Assembly (NCBI RefSeq): GCF_029227915.1 | Contig: NC_079887.1 | Span: 8,494,001 to 8,558,000 of the forward strand | Reading direction: 5' to 3' | Source of the DNA: Hydractinia symbiolongicarpus | Taxonomy: Eukaryota > Cnidaria > Hydrozoa > Anthoathecata > Hydractiniidae | DNA length: 64,000 bases | Shown: positions 1 to 23,045 of the stretch, piece by piece | Layout of the letters: every line of letters begins with the position of its first letter | How positions within the stretch are numbered: position 1 is the first letter of the stretch | The notes under the pieces: generated by a model | Seen by the model: the letters and a program-made list of their open reading frames with translations, nothing else | The model's database searches: none | Told to the model about the DNA's origin: nothing | Translations under genes and position numbers: made by a program

Positions 1-106
1 TCCATTGACTTTCTAAGTCTTTCAACATTTCACGTTAAATACATTACGTACGTTAAATACATTAAATACGTTAAATACAAAAGTAAAACAAACTAAAAAG
101 ACATAC

Positions 107-13276
<13,170 letters not shown>

Positions 13277-13504
13277 CGTGCTGTTTGTTTTTCAACAACT
13301 TTGCGCTGTACGTATAATTTCTAAATAAGTAGGCTCAGAACACAGTTAGGAGTTATTACATACACGTTACGATATGTAAGAGGATTTTTCTGCAAACCAT
13401 CAGCACTGTTTCATAAATATTCTTGCCCCCATGTTCCTGTTTACGGCAGGTCCGCAAACTTTTTTATTGCACGCGGATGTATCATAAACGATCTTTCATG
13501 CGCC
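13277..13504. other. AACS upstream flank
   Basis: 228 bp between the AACS start codon and the target duplication of the large transposon. It should hold the AACS 5' UTR and core promoter. No TATA box or other site could be assigned with confidence. Confidence 0.4.
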
Positions 13505-13510
13505 ATAATC
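13505..13510. repeat. target-site duplication, left copy (ATAATC)
   Basis: ATAATC directly precedes the left terminus TATGGAACGCC. The identical hexamer follows the right terminus at 18498-18503. Confidence 0.9.
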
Positions 13511-14047
13511 TATGGAACGCCAAGGCTGCCTTATTCGATGATTTCATTCGGTCATAAAACACTATTTGTCGCTAATTGTATTCGATTTTGTTAAAATTCA
13601 TTCGATTTTGTAAAAATTCATTCGATTATGCGCTAAATTCATTCGATTATGCGCTAAGTTCATTCGATTATGCGCTGAATTCATTCGATTATGCGATGAA
13701 TTCATTCGATTATGCGATGAATTCATTCGATTATGCGATGAATTCATTTGATTATGCGCTGTTTGCATGTGATAAATTATTCGATGCGCTGAATTCATGC
13801 GCTAAATTATTCGATGCGCTGTTTGCATGCGCTAAATTATTCGATGCGCTGTTTGCATGCGCTAAATTATTCGATGCGCTGTTTGCATGCGCTAAATTAT
13901 TCGATGCGCTGAATTCATGCGCTAAATTATTCGATGCGCTGTTTGCATGCGATAAATTATTCGATGCGCTGAATTCATGCGCTAAATTATTCGATGCGCT
14001 GTTTGCATGCGATAAATTATTCGATAGTTTTGGCGCCTCAATCAAAA
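13511..14047. repeat. left terminal inverted repeat with tandem units
   Basis: 537 bp matching the reverse complement of 17901-18497. After about 90 bp of unique terminal sequence come roughly 21-bp units (GAATTCATTCGATTATGCGAT type, about 13612-13758), then nine 30-bp units (about 13760-14029) alternating GTTTGC and GAATTC variants of xxxxxxATGCGCTAAATTATTCGATGCGCT. The 163-residue open frame across it is a by-product of units divisible by three. Confidence 0.93.
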
Positions 14048-14068
14048 CTCAAGGATTACAAAATTAAT

Positions 14069-15436
14069 ATGGCTGACGAAAGAACACGAGCTATATTAAA
14101 GAAACTTGGATTGAAACACCTTATTTTGAAGTTTAGTGAAGAAAATATAACCGCTGATTTGATACCAAAGCTTTCTCTAAAGCATTTCGAAAGCTTAGGT
14201 GTAACAGATAATGGAGTTATAATGAACTTGAGGGTAAAATTTTGCAGCTTTGGTGGAATTAAACCACAAAAGTTAAAGTGGGAAAATGGAGGAGCTCCAA
14301 AATTCCTAATACCTGAAGAAGTCCTACAAAACCTACTCAATGACGGCTGTCTTATTTCGGAGATCAGCAATATCTTATGCGTTTCAGAAAGAACAATTTA
14401 TAGAAGAATGGAAGAGTATGGGCTTAAAAAGCATAACTTTACAGAAATGTCTAATGAAGAGTGTGATTCAATTCTGAGCACTGTGACTCAAGAGTTTCCT
14501 AATTGTGGCGAAGTTATGTTACGAGAACTGTTAAGGGAACGTGGGATACGAATTCAAAGGCAAGTGCTAAGAGAAAGTTTGCAGAGAATTGATAAAGATG
14601 GTATTCAGTTTAGAAGCAAAAGGAGGCTGCACCGTCGAATCTATAACGTGCAAGGGCCAAACCACTTGTGGCATATAGACACAAACCACAAATTGGTGCG
14701 CTGGTATTTTATAACTACTGGGATCGTTGATGGGTTTAGCCGGTTACCTGTCGGTTTATTTTGCACCGATAACAATAAATCGGACACTATTCTTCAATGT
14801 TTTCAATTCGCAGTCGGCGAATATGGTCTTCCAAGCAGATTGAGGTGTGACAAAGGGAAGGAAAATGTTCTCGTAGCAGATTACATGCTAGAAAAGCGTG
14901 GAACTGACAGGCGAAGTGTGATAGCAGGTAAAAGTACACACAACCAAAGAGTGGAAAGACTTTGGAGAGACATTTTTAGTGGAGTGTTGTCTTATTTCTA
15001 TAACCTGTTTTACTTTATGGAAGACAAAGGTATTTTAGATGCGACAAATGGATTGCATTTGTCTGCATTGCATTATATATATATGCCCCTAATTGTTGCT
15101 AAGCTTGAATGGTGGAGACAAGCATGGTCTACTCACCGATTGAGAACAGTCAACTCTTCTCCCATCAGATTGTGGGTTTCTGGACAGATGACCAATCCTG
15201 TGGGTATTGCCCCTCATGAGGTTGATCAACTTTATGGAGTAGAAGGCTATTTATCCACTGAAGAGGAAGAACCTGAGGAGAATGAGAGACCAATCTTTGT
15301 TTTTCATCAGCAGATAAGTCAAAATTGTTTTCAAGAGCTTTCAGAAACTATAACGGATGATTCTAAACATGAGAACAGTGGAATTAACAGCTATTTACGG
15401 GCTCTGGATATAATAGAAAAATATATCCAAGAATAA
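14069..15436 (+). CDS. SAM-HTH-DDE integrase-type transposase
   Basis: Predicted transposase of 455 residues, intact, starting at ATG 14069 just inside the left inverted repeat; an in-frame ATG at 13994 lies within the repeat array and is less likely. Residues about 8-60 read as a SAM domain (LKKLGL...[12 protein letters not shown]). Residues about 84-120 form a helix-turn-helix ([22 protein letters not shown]), probably for binding the ends. Residues about 195-330 are an rve integrase core with D204 (HLWHIDTN), D261 ([10 protein letters not shown]) and E296 ([10 protein letters not shown]), a DD34E spacing. The acidic C-terminal tail is unassigned. A fused or spliced product with the downstream HECT gene is possible but not shown. 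Confidence 0.9.
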   Translation: MADERTRAILKKLGLKHLILKFSEENITADLIPKLSLKHFESLGVTDNGVIMNLRVKFCSFGGIKPQKLKWENGGAPKFLIPEEVLQNLLNDGCLISEISNILCVSERTIYRRMEEYGLKKHNFTEMSNEECDSILSTVTQEFPNCGEVMLRELLRERGIRIQRQVLRESLQRIDKDGIQFRSKRRLHRRIYNVQGPNHLWHIDTNHKLVRWYFITTGIVDGFSRLPVGLFCTDNNKSDTILQCFQFAVGEYGLPSRLRCDKGKENVLVADYMLEKRGTDRRSVIAGKSTHNQRVERLWRDIFSGVLSYFYNLFYFMEDKGILDATNGLHLSALHYIYMPLIVAKLEWWRQAWSTHRLRTVNSSPIRLWVSGQMTNPVGIAPHEVDQLYGVEGYLSTEEEEPEENERPIFVFHQQISQNCFQELSETITDDSKHENSGINSYLRALDIIEKYIQE

Positions 15437-15498
15437 TAATCTGACATTGAAAGTTGTGAATTTTGGTGTATTTTGATTGATTTATTTTTTATGAGTAA

Positions 15499-17500
15499 TT
15501 TTTTGGATACATTCTCACTTCGCTTAATGTGAACTGGAAAATTAACTCATCTCAATGTTTAAATTGTTTTGAGGAGTTTTGTCTCGAAGAACTGAGACAA
15601 CATACTGAGTTATGCATGCCATACTATGAATCTAGTGATGATTCAGAAGTTGCATTACCCCCTGTGTTATCAAATGAGGTGACCCATGAAGAGGAAAACA
15701 ATGAAATAACTGAAACTGAATCTGCTTTTCGAATAAGCTATGAGTACATTCCAGAAACAAGAGATCAAAAGCAGGATAATGCTAATAACAACGAAGAATT
15801 TGATCTCAATGCAAACATTAACAACATCATCAGTTATTGCATTGATAATCAAGTGAATTCACCAGTCGAGATATTACGGTATATGCAGCAGAAGTTAGTT
15901 CAAGGTCGAAGTTTAGAAATAACTGATATTGCGGTTCATGATGACAGACCAACAAATTTTATCATGGTTGATCGGGCCAATCTTATTGAAACTGGTTTAG
16001 AAGAGATACGGGAACTGCAAAATAAGTTGATTTGTTTATCTGTGCAGTTTTATGGTGAGGTAGGAAAGAGTATTATTTTTATCTTCATGTTTAATATTAA
16101 GATTGTTTTTTTGTTCATCAGTTAATTTGTTTATTTTACCAGACATGTTTGTGTAATCATTATATTATATTATTTATCATTTATATTATTATATTTTTAG
16201 TTGGCAGAAGATTATGGAGGGCCAAGAAAAGAGTTTTTTCAACAGATAATAAGAGAAATCAAAGAAAAATACTTTGATTGTGAAATAAACTTGTTTCCTT
16301 TAAGTGATTATTATGATATTGGAATAGTTTTTGGTACGTAATTACACTCAGCGTTATACCACTGTGAGAAATTGAAAAAAGGAACACAAAAACATTTCTT
16401 GTTGTTGTGAGCTTCTTAAAAACTAAAAAAAAATCTAAAAAGATAAATATTCTATGAAAATGAGTGTTTATTCTTATTTTTTTAGGCTTGAGTTTGCTTC
16501 AGAATGGCCCATTTCCACAGTTTTTGGAAGAAGATGACCTGCAAAAAATATTTTTTAACGAAGAACCTGGCAAATTCAATGAACTCCGAAGAGCTTTCAA
16601 GGATCTTGGAATTTTCCAAGTTTGTATTATATATTTTTGGATGTTTCTCTAAAAGAAGCTTTTTCTCATAAAGCTTTCTCTTAACATACCGTATTTCCTC
16701 TTATCCGTCTGTTTTCTAATACCTAAATTCAGCATTTTAAGGTTTATTAGAGGGGGCGTTAATAGAGGAAATACGGTAAGTAAATACATAAGGAAAAGAT
16801 CTGTTGAGCATTGTATTTACATCTACACTCAATGAGTTTATTTATCATTATAATTAGTTATCATTGCTTTCAGATTGTGGAAGCCTTTCCTATCATGCTA
16901 CACCTTTTCCGACCCAATCCTAATGCTACTTTCACTTTTAAAAAACTGGTCAACTTGCTTCAGCCAAAATGGGCAGCTGAAGGGTCAAACGAACATTACA
17001 GGCAGAAAAAGCTTTATCCGTTATTAATGAAATATTTGAGGCAAGCACATGGTAAGTGTCAAATTTAAATTTCCACGCGCTCGCTCCGCTTTTCTATAAA
17101 CTAAATAGCCAAACATTTTTTATTTTGTATGAGCAGAGTTTCACAAAGGAAGCTGGCTTCTGCTACCTTAAGGGAAGAAATTATGTGCGGAAGAAATATC
17201 TATATATAAACTTTCTATTTTTGTTACTGTTTAGGTGGAAAACGTTCGGGTGTTTCGCTTCCCGATGTACTAAGGTTTGTCACTGGAAGTGAAGAAGAGC
17301 CTTTGTTAGGATTTGCACTGGCCCCTTCGATAAAATTTGTTCCGGTGATGTAAGAAGGTCGATTTCTTCCGACAAGTAACACTTGCATTAATCAATTGCA
17401 ATTACCAATGGAAAGTAATGCTATTTCCCTTCCAGACGAAAACGCTCTGTTCGGTTTATATGACTTAGCCTTTTCTAGTCGATTTTTTGGACAAATTTAA
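15499..17500 (+). pseudogene. UBZ-like zinc finger plus HECT E3 ligase gene, interrupted
   Basis: Second gene of the transposon. Exons: about 15499-16059, 16201-16333, 16486-16619, 16874-17051, 17235-17500; all joins keep frame. The first exon opens with CLNCFEEF...LRQHTELC, a C-x2-C-x11-H-x3-C finger like ubiquitin-binding UBZ modules, then an acidic stretch. The HECT domain begins SVQFYGE-LAEDYGGPRKEFF and ends with the C-lobe motif FLPTSNTCINQLQLP, whose cysteine codon (17384-17386) would form the ubiquitin thioester. An in-frame TAA at 17351-17353 truncates it 11 codons earlier; the frame then runs on to TAA 17498-17500. No ATG precedes the finger in frame, so an upstream exon, possibly spliced from the transposase transcript, may supply the start. 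AATAAA lies at 17757. Closest recalled relatives are G2E3-like HECT proteins. Confidence 0.8.
16687..16778. mobile_element. 92-bp MITE with TACCGTATTTCCTC ends
   Basis: Short inverted ends TACCGTATTTCCTC and GAGGAAATACGGTA surround a small core, with possible TA target duplication. It sits in the HECT-gene intron between 16619 and 16874, so it is a nested insertion. Confidence 0.7.
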
Positions 17501-17653
17501 AAGTCGTCGACAGTTTTATTATTTATGCCTATTAGGAACTTAACTCTTGTGATTAAATGCAAACATTTATGCTTTCTTTCGTTACCTTTTCACTGATTCA
17601 AAACTTATTTTATAATTGGTAGTTGTTTACTTGTAAACTTCGTTTTGTTTACG

Positions 17654-17675
17654 GTGTCCCTTTCCAAAGGGACAC
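17654..17675. other. perfect small hairpin in transposon 3' region
   Basis: GTGTCCCTTT-CC-AAAGGGACAC is a 10-bp perfect stem with a 2-nt loop, between the HECT reading frame and the right inverted repeat. Its role is unknown; it may be part of the transcript 3' UTR. Confidence 0.5.
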
Positions 17676-17900
17676 TTAATTTTTGTTTTATTCAGAGAGA
17701 ATATTTTTTATATTTTAGCTCTTATCGTTTGTATTCATTTTCTTATATTATAGGAGAATAAATGTTCCGTAGTTTCTTCAGAAATTTTCGATGTACTTTG
17801 CAAGATTAGACTGACGCTTAATCGTAACACTATGGTAAAGTGTTCCCGCGAAATTGTTAATTTTCTAAGAAATTCAGAGGTTACCATTTTTTAATTTTAA

Positions 17901-18497
17901 TTTTGATTGAGGCGCCAAAACTATCGAATAATTTATCGCATGCAAACAGCGCATCGAATAATTTAGCGCATGAATTCAGCGCATCGAATAATTTATCGCA
18001 TGCAAACAGCGCATCGAATAATTTAGCGCATGAATTCAGCGCATCGAATAATTTATCGCATGCAAACAGCGCATCGAATAATTTAGCGCATGAATTCAGC
18101 GCATCGAATAATTTAGCGCATGCGAACAGCGCATCGAATAATTTAGCGCATGCAAACAGCGCATCGAATAATTTAGCGCATGCAAACAGCGCATCGAATA
18201 ATTTAGCGCATGAATTCAGCGCATCGAATAATTTATCACATGCAAACAGCGCATAATCGAATGAATTCATCGCATAATCGAATGAATTCATCGCATAATC
18301 GAATGAATTCATCGCATAATCGAATGAATTCAGCGCATAATCGAATGAACTTAGCGCATAATCGAATGAATTTAGCGCATAATCGAATGAATTTTTACAA
18401 AATCGAATGAATTTTAACAAAATCGAATACAATTAGCGACAAATAGTGTTTTATGACCGAATGAAATCATCGAATAAGGCAGCCTTGGCGTTCCATA
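17901..18497. repeat. right terminal inverted repeat with tandem units
   Basis: 597 bp, the inverted partner of 13511-14047. It has the same 21-bp and 30-bp arrays but two additional 30-bp units (one GAATTC/GTTTGC pair), which accounts for the 60-bp length difference. Base differences between the arms are few. Confidence 0.93.
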
Positions 18498-18503
18498 ATA
18501 ATC
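18498..18503. repeat. target-site duplication, right copy (ATAATC)
   Basis: Identical to 13505-13510 and abuts the right terminus ending GGCGTTCCATA. Confidence 0.9.
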
Positions 18504-18538
18504 GGTAAAAAATATTTTTTGTAAGGGCTGAAAATCTA

Positions 18539-18641
18539 GGAACCTCGTTCCCAGAGCAATTTTTCGCTTTTGATATCCGACACGGCGCCTCGCCGTCCGA
18601 GATTGTCAGAAAAAGTAAAATAGGCCTGGGAACGAGGTTTA
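18539..18641. repeat. small inverted-repeat element (AACCTCGTTCCCAG ends)
   Basis: AACCTCGTTCCCAG near the left is matched by CTGGGAACGAGGTT at the right, about 100 bp apart. Similar blocks (CCAACCTCGTCCCCAGG, CTGGAGACGAGG) occur at 58834-58890, suggesting a dispersed MITE family. Confidence 0.5.
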
Positions 18642-18801
18642 AAATCTAGTGTATTTTTTTTCTTAAATTCAAGGGCGCAATCTCGATCCAAGGACCTGCT
18701 GTCTCTTTTTTGCATATCGGACACCAAGAAGCGCAGCGCCGATAAGGGACCAATTAAGAATTTAGCAAACAAACAATAAACAAAAGATAATATGGACCCA
18801 C

Positions 18802-18870
18802 GGTTTATTTTTAGTATATAGCTGTTATATATTTTCCGTGACTCACATACTACTAGCTTAAAAATAAACC
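18802..18870. repeat. 69-bp imperfect palindrome
   Basis: GGTTTATTTTTAGTA at the left is mirrored by TAGCTTAAAAATAAACC at the right. This is a fold-back remnant or tiny MITE. Nothing else was recognised between 18642 and 19500. Confidence 0.4.
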
Positions 18871-19554
18871 ATAAAAATAATAAATCAAACATTGGTAAAA
18901 GAAAGATTCGCGAAAAGAAATCCACCGGCAGCCAATTGCGAAATTAAATACGCGCGGAATATTAAAATAAAAGAGTCGCAAAAAATAAATCCACAGGAAA
19001 ATAAATCGTGCAGGCTTATTAACAAATTTTCCTTCGTATGGCTCTTTGTATTGGAGGGGCAACTATTAGATAAGGGGTTTCATTGGAAGAAATTATAGAA
19101 AAAGGGAGAGAGCATCAAAGTGGAATTTATTAAGAGCATTTCGGCGAAAGAACTAGCATGAAGGATCGTTTTGAAAAAGGTTCAAGCCCAAAAGTAAAAA
19201 CACATAGAATAGTAAAACAGAATTAAAAGATAAAGTTTTAAAAAAATAATGGAACGCGTACGTAGAGGTTGTGTTAGTTCTAGCAGGATAGAGATGTATT
19301 AAATACACAATAAAACATTTCTTTACAAACATAATTTTATAACGTACGTAATTATTTTGTTGGCGGGACAAAAACAAGGGGGCGAACATTAATAATTTCG
19401 TGGCACTTAAACCATCACAATTTGCGACACCATTTTAAAATGTTAAATTTGAAACTGTAATCATATAGTTGTTCAATCGTTAGTGGATTGCTTATATATT
19501 GCTTATATTTTTCACAGTATGGTAGTCCACCACCTATAGTGCCAAAAGTGTGAT

Positions 19555-20970
19555 CCGATCTTTCGCGACGCCTTGGCGACGTTGCCCATTGACTGATATT
19601 AATTACCTCCTTTCCAGTTTTTTTATCCTTGCATCCCTTCTTTGTGGCCTTCTGCGTGAACGATGTTATGCTGTTTACTACCCAGGACAGAACTTGAGTG
19701 TTGATGAGTCTCTCGTACTTTTCAAAGGTCGTTTGAAGTTCTAACAGTACATCCGGACTAAACGAGCAAGGTTAGGAATCAAATTTTATGAACTTTATAC
19801 CTCCAGTGGAATAACTCTCGATTTTTTAGTGTACTGTGGAAAAGGTATGTTCTATGATGACGATGGCAATGAAGGGATGCCAACGACTGAACGTATTCCT
19901 GCATCATTGATCGTCTCGTAGCTTTAAAAATATCACATCTTATTTACTGATAACTTCTACACCAGTCCGAGTCTCGCGGAATACTTTTTAAAGCATGGCA
20001 CCCATCTTTGCGGAACAGTTAGGAGTAATCGTAAACATTTCTGCAAGGATATCGTCGATGTCGCGTTGGAAAAAGGAGAAGCATCTTTTTACAGATCAAC
20101 CAAGTGTAGAGACTTGATAGTTCCTGGGGCAAAGCCCAGAGGAAGACCGAGAAAGACTTGGCAGGAGGTTATAAGGACAGACTTGATACAGAGGAAGTTG
20201 AGTTTAGATCTAACACAGTCTAGATCAGATTGGGAGAGGGTCATTAATATACCCCGTCCAACCCATGCTAGCATGGAAAGCGGACGTTAAGCCGAGGATG
20301 ATGATGATGATGATGAACTAACAACAACAAAATAGTTGTTTCAAAATACAGAGCTGCAAAGGACAAATCTGGTAACAAACCAAAAATTGTTTTTTTGCTA
20401 TCAACATGTCATTCAGCCATAATTTCAGAAACTGGTCAAGCAAACAAAGATGGTGTAGCGATCCGCAAACCCACTATGATAAAATCGTACAACAGCCACA
20501 TGGGAGGTGTTGACATGGTCGATCAGCAGCTGCATAACATAGATGTTCTCAGAAAACACTACAAGTGGTACAGAAAGGTTGCTTTCAGATTGATTATACA
20601 AGCAGTATTGATTTCCCACAAACTTTTTCAGTTTCGTACCGGGAACGAAAAAAAGACCTTCTTGGAATTCCTACAGGATGTTATTGCAAGTTTAGCCAAG
20701 CAGAATGAGCTACCACAGAACTATGTCCCTGATGATGGTAGAGAGAGACTTACTGGTATACATTTTCCATCAGTACGAGTTGCAGACGAAGATGCAAAAG
20801 ACAAGAGGCCGTCCAAAAATTGCCGTGTTTGTTATGAGAAAAATATGCGCAGCGATAAAGGCTGTCCGCTGAAGACTGTCTATATTTGTGAAAAGTGTCC
20901 ATCACAGCCAGGACGTCACTCTGACAAATGCTTTGAGATCTATCATACTCAAAAGCATTTTGGTGAATAA
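19555..20970 (+). pseudogene. piggyBac-type transposase pseudogene (PGBD-like)
   Basis: A decayed DDD transposase of the piggyBac superfamily. Readable blocks in order are YPGQNLSVDESLVLFKGRLKF, a stop, then QYIRTKRAR and ITLDFLVYCGKG, further stops or shifts near 19920, then TDNFYTSPSLAEYFLKHGTHLCG and ALEKGEASFYRST. A retrotransposon insertion (about 20104-20317) follows. The frame resumes with NKIVVSKYRAAKDKSGNKPK, MIKSYNSHMGGVDMVDQQ, HYKWYRKVAFRLI and a C-terminal cysteine-rich finger (CRVC...YICEKCPSQPGRHSDKCFEIYH). The N-terminal third is missing or unreadable. Stops, shifts and the insertion make it non-functional. Confidence 0.88.
20104..20317 (+). mobile_element. 3' tail of a non-LTR retrotransposon
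   Basis: An open frame reading RDLIVPGAKPRGRPRKTWQ, VIRTDLIQRKLSLDL and SRSDWERVI, then a stop and a GATGAT microsatellite tail, is the typical C-terminal end of LINE-type reverse transcriptase ORFs. It interrupts the piggyBac reading frame between FYRST and NKIVVSKY. It is severely 5'-truncated, and the exact target duplication is unclear. Confidence 0.75.
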
Positions 20971-21649
20971 AGGGAAGTTCTTACTAATATTATGTAGAAA
21001 CAATACGCGTACATTTTGTCACCTTTATGGACTTTTTTTTTTAATTTTTATTTTGTCGTTGAAGAATTTTAGTTTTCCGTAAGAATAAAATACAAATCTT
21101 AAGCTATTATATCGTATAATCTAAAAGTTATGACGTCATCAGTACCGTTTATGATGTAAATATTTCTCTTTTTTTGGTTCTATTCAGTAGTATTTCATAT
21201 TTACTCACTTTAGATGTTTTCTTTTGTTTTATTTGCTCTTTTTGCTAAGAATTCAGGCAGAAATCGCCTTATACAAAAAATTATCCTTTTCAGGTATCGT
21301 AAACGTTTACCGCCATCATGGAAAAGATTTTTTTAAATAATTTTTCTTGTTTATATTTTATGTTACCTTATAGATTTTCTCAACTATATCTAACTGATTT
21401 ATGTGTTGCAAAAAAAATTAATTTGGTTTTTACCATTTCTAAACAATTATTTGTTATTGTTCAATAACGAATTAAGGATCTATTTATAGATTGTGACGTC
21501 ACAAATTTTAATTTTAATTTTTTTTTTGAAAGTTTTGTTCCAAATTATATAACAACAAATAGGTGAAAATTTCATGATGATTCCTTTTATTTTTTTTGCA
21601 GATATTAATATTTAAGTTAGTAAGGTTGAATTCCAAAGAAAATGCTCTG

Positions 21650-21688
21650 GGAATATAGGGGAAAAATAGCTGGGAGTGAAAGGGTTAA
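21650..21688 (+). mobile_element. right terminus of the piggyBac-type element plus TTAA
   Basis: GCTGGGAGTGAAAGGG ends at 21684 and is followed by TTAA (21685-21688). Reverse-complemented it starts CCCTTTCACTCCCAGC, typical of piggyBac/Looper-like ends. No matching left end was found upstream of 19500. Confidence 0.65.
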
Positions 21689-23045
21689 ACAAATAGTGGC
21701 TGTTCCAATCCAATCCATTCATAAATTGGTGAAAATTCGGCTTTAAAGTGTTTTGATGAATACGGGATGTTAAAAATATGAAATAATAACAAAAACAGAA
21801 AATATATTCTTCAAAAAATATATAATAACGTTGAACATATATACATATAATAACGTTTTAATAAATGGAACCACTAAAAAAAGTAGAAAGCAGAAAATAC
21901 AGAAAAGTAAAACAAAGTATAAACTTTATAAAAGTAAAACAATACGTTATAAATAGACAAAAAAAGTCTTCAAAAACCCTAGTAACACTTTATACTTTAG
22001 TCAGGCATAAAACTCGCAAAATTGACCAAACTAAGGCGTTCCTTGATCTTTGTTTTTTCATAGACGCTTATTTTAATTAAAAGTGCTGGGCTAACTTTCA
22101 CAATTCACAAAAACTAACGAATTGTTCTCGAGTTTAACGTTGCCGAAATGCCTTAAATTCGCAAGAGCTAAATATCAAAAATACTAAATAAAACACTGCA
22201 TAAAGATCCGTTTCAACCCTCTTTTACTATGATGTTAATTCAATTACGAACACAAAATTGAAGATAAAAAAAATACTTGTTAACAGAGTTACCTAACAAA
22301 TTTTACACTATTAACTTTTAACCTGTCAACAAACGTTATAACCAACCCGATTCGTAAACAAGAATTTCACAACTTAGTTAAAAATCTAAATTGTGAAATG
22401 CTAAATTTGTACCGACAAAATTCTGCTTTCTACATTAAAAGTATACCCTCGTCAGACTCTTTACCCACCCTCTTGCTGATTTTCCAATAAAATTGCAACC
22501 CTCTGCGTTATTTGATGGGAGGAATTTACCACAAACAACATTGCGAAAGAGCTAAAATATAACGTAACACAAAACGTCCAGAAAAAAATGCTTAAAACAA
22601 CGAAAATCTCGTAGTTAGTAAAATGTCCCCCAGCTGACTGGAAACTGGCTTGACCAGAAAGGAGGAGTCAATAAGAAACAGGTCTACTTTAAAATATGTT
22701 TTGTCTTTTTGATGCAGTTTTTACTGTAGTGCTAAAATTTGGAGTACTTGTAATTTGGAGCCAGACCAGATAGGTTAAATCGAAACATTTCACTATAAGC
22801 AGGCCAAAACCATAGTGCGACCTCCTCAGTTAACACAAAATAATATTACAAATATAGTAGAATTTCGCCCCTTCACGCTTACACCCCCCGACCCTTAGGA
22901 TGCTTCAGGTGACGAAAAACATCTTAGCTTCATATACACAAAAAATATTAACACTAACGGTAAAATCTGGTCTTATTAAAAAAATAATCGCGCACTTCGG
23001 ATTTAGTTTTTACCACTTTTCCAACAAAAGTCCAAAAAGTTGCAA
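21689..23045. other. intergenic, no recognised feature
   Basis: AT-rich sequence of about 1.36 kb between the piggyBac remnant and the unknown minus-strand gene. No coding pattern, repeat pair or RNA gene was recognised. Confidence 0.4.

Larger units (their letters stand above)
13511..18497 (+). mobile_element. 4,987-bp DDE transposon with HECT gene (IS3EU-like)
   Basis: Both termini read TATGGAACGCCAAGGCTGCC inward and are flanked by an exact 6-bp duplication ATAATC. Long terminal inverted repeats (13511-14047 and 17901-18497) enclose two same-strand genes: an intronless integrase-type DDE transposase (14069-15436) and a spliced zinc-finger/HECT gene (15499-17500). A 6-bp duplication, TATGG-type ends and a retroviral/IS3-like integrase fold match what I recall of the eukaryotic IS3EU superfamily; that assignment is from memory. 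The exact duplication and near-identical repeats point to recent insertion. Confidence 0.9.

Noticed and set aside
13750-14030. CRISPR-like alternation of repeats
   Set aside because: Eukaryotic context, no unique spacers; units are contiguous variants of one tandem repeat within an inverted repeat.
13576-14067. 163-residue open frame in the left inverted repeat, and its 183-residue mirror at 17881-18432
   Set aside because: Frames stay open because the tandem units are 21 and 30 bp, multiples of three; open in several frames and on both strands with no protein-like composition.
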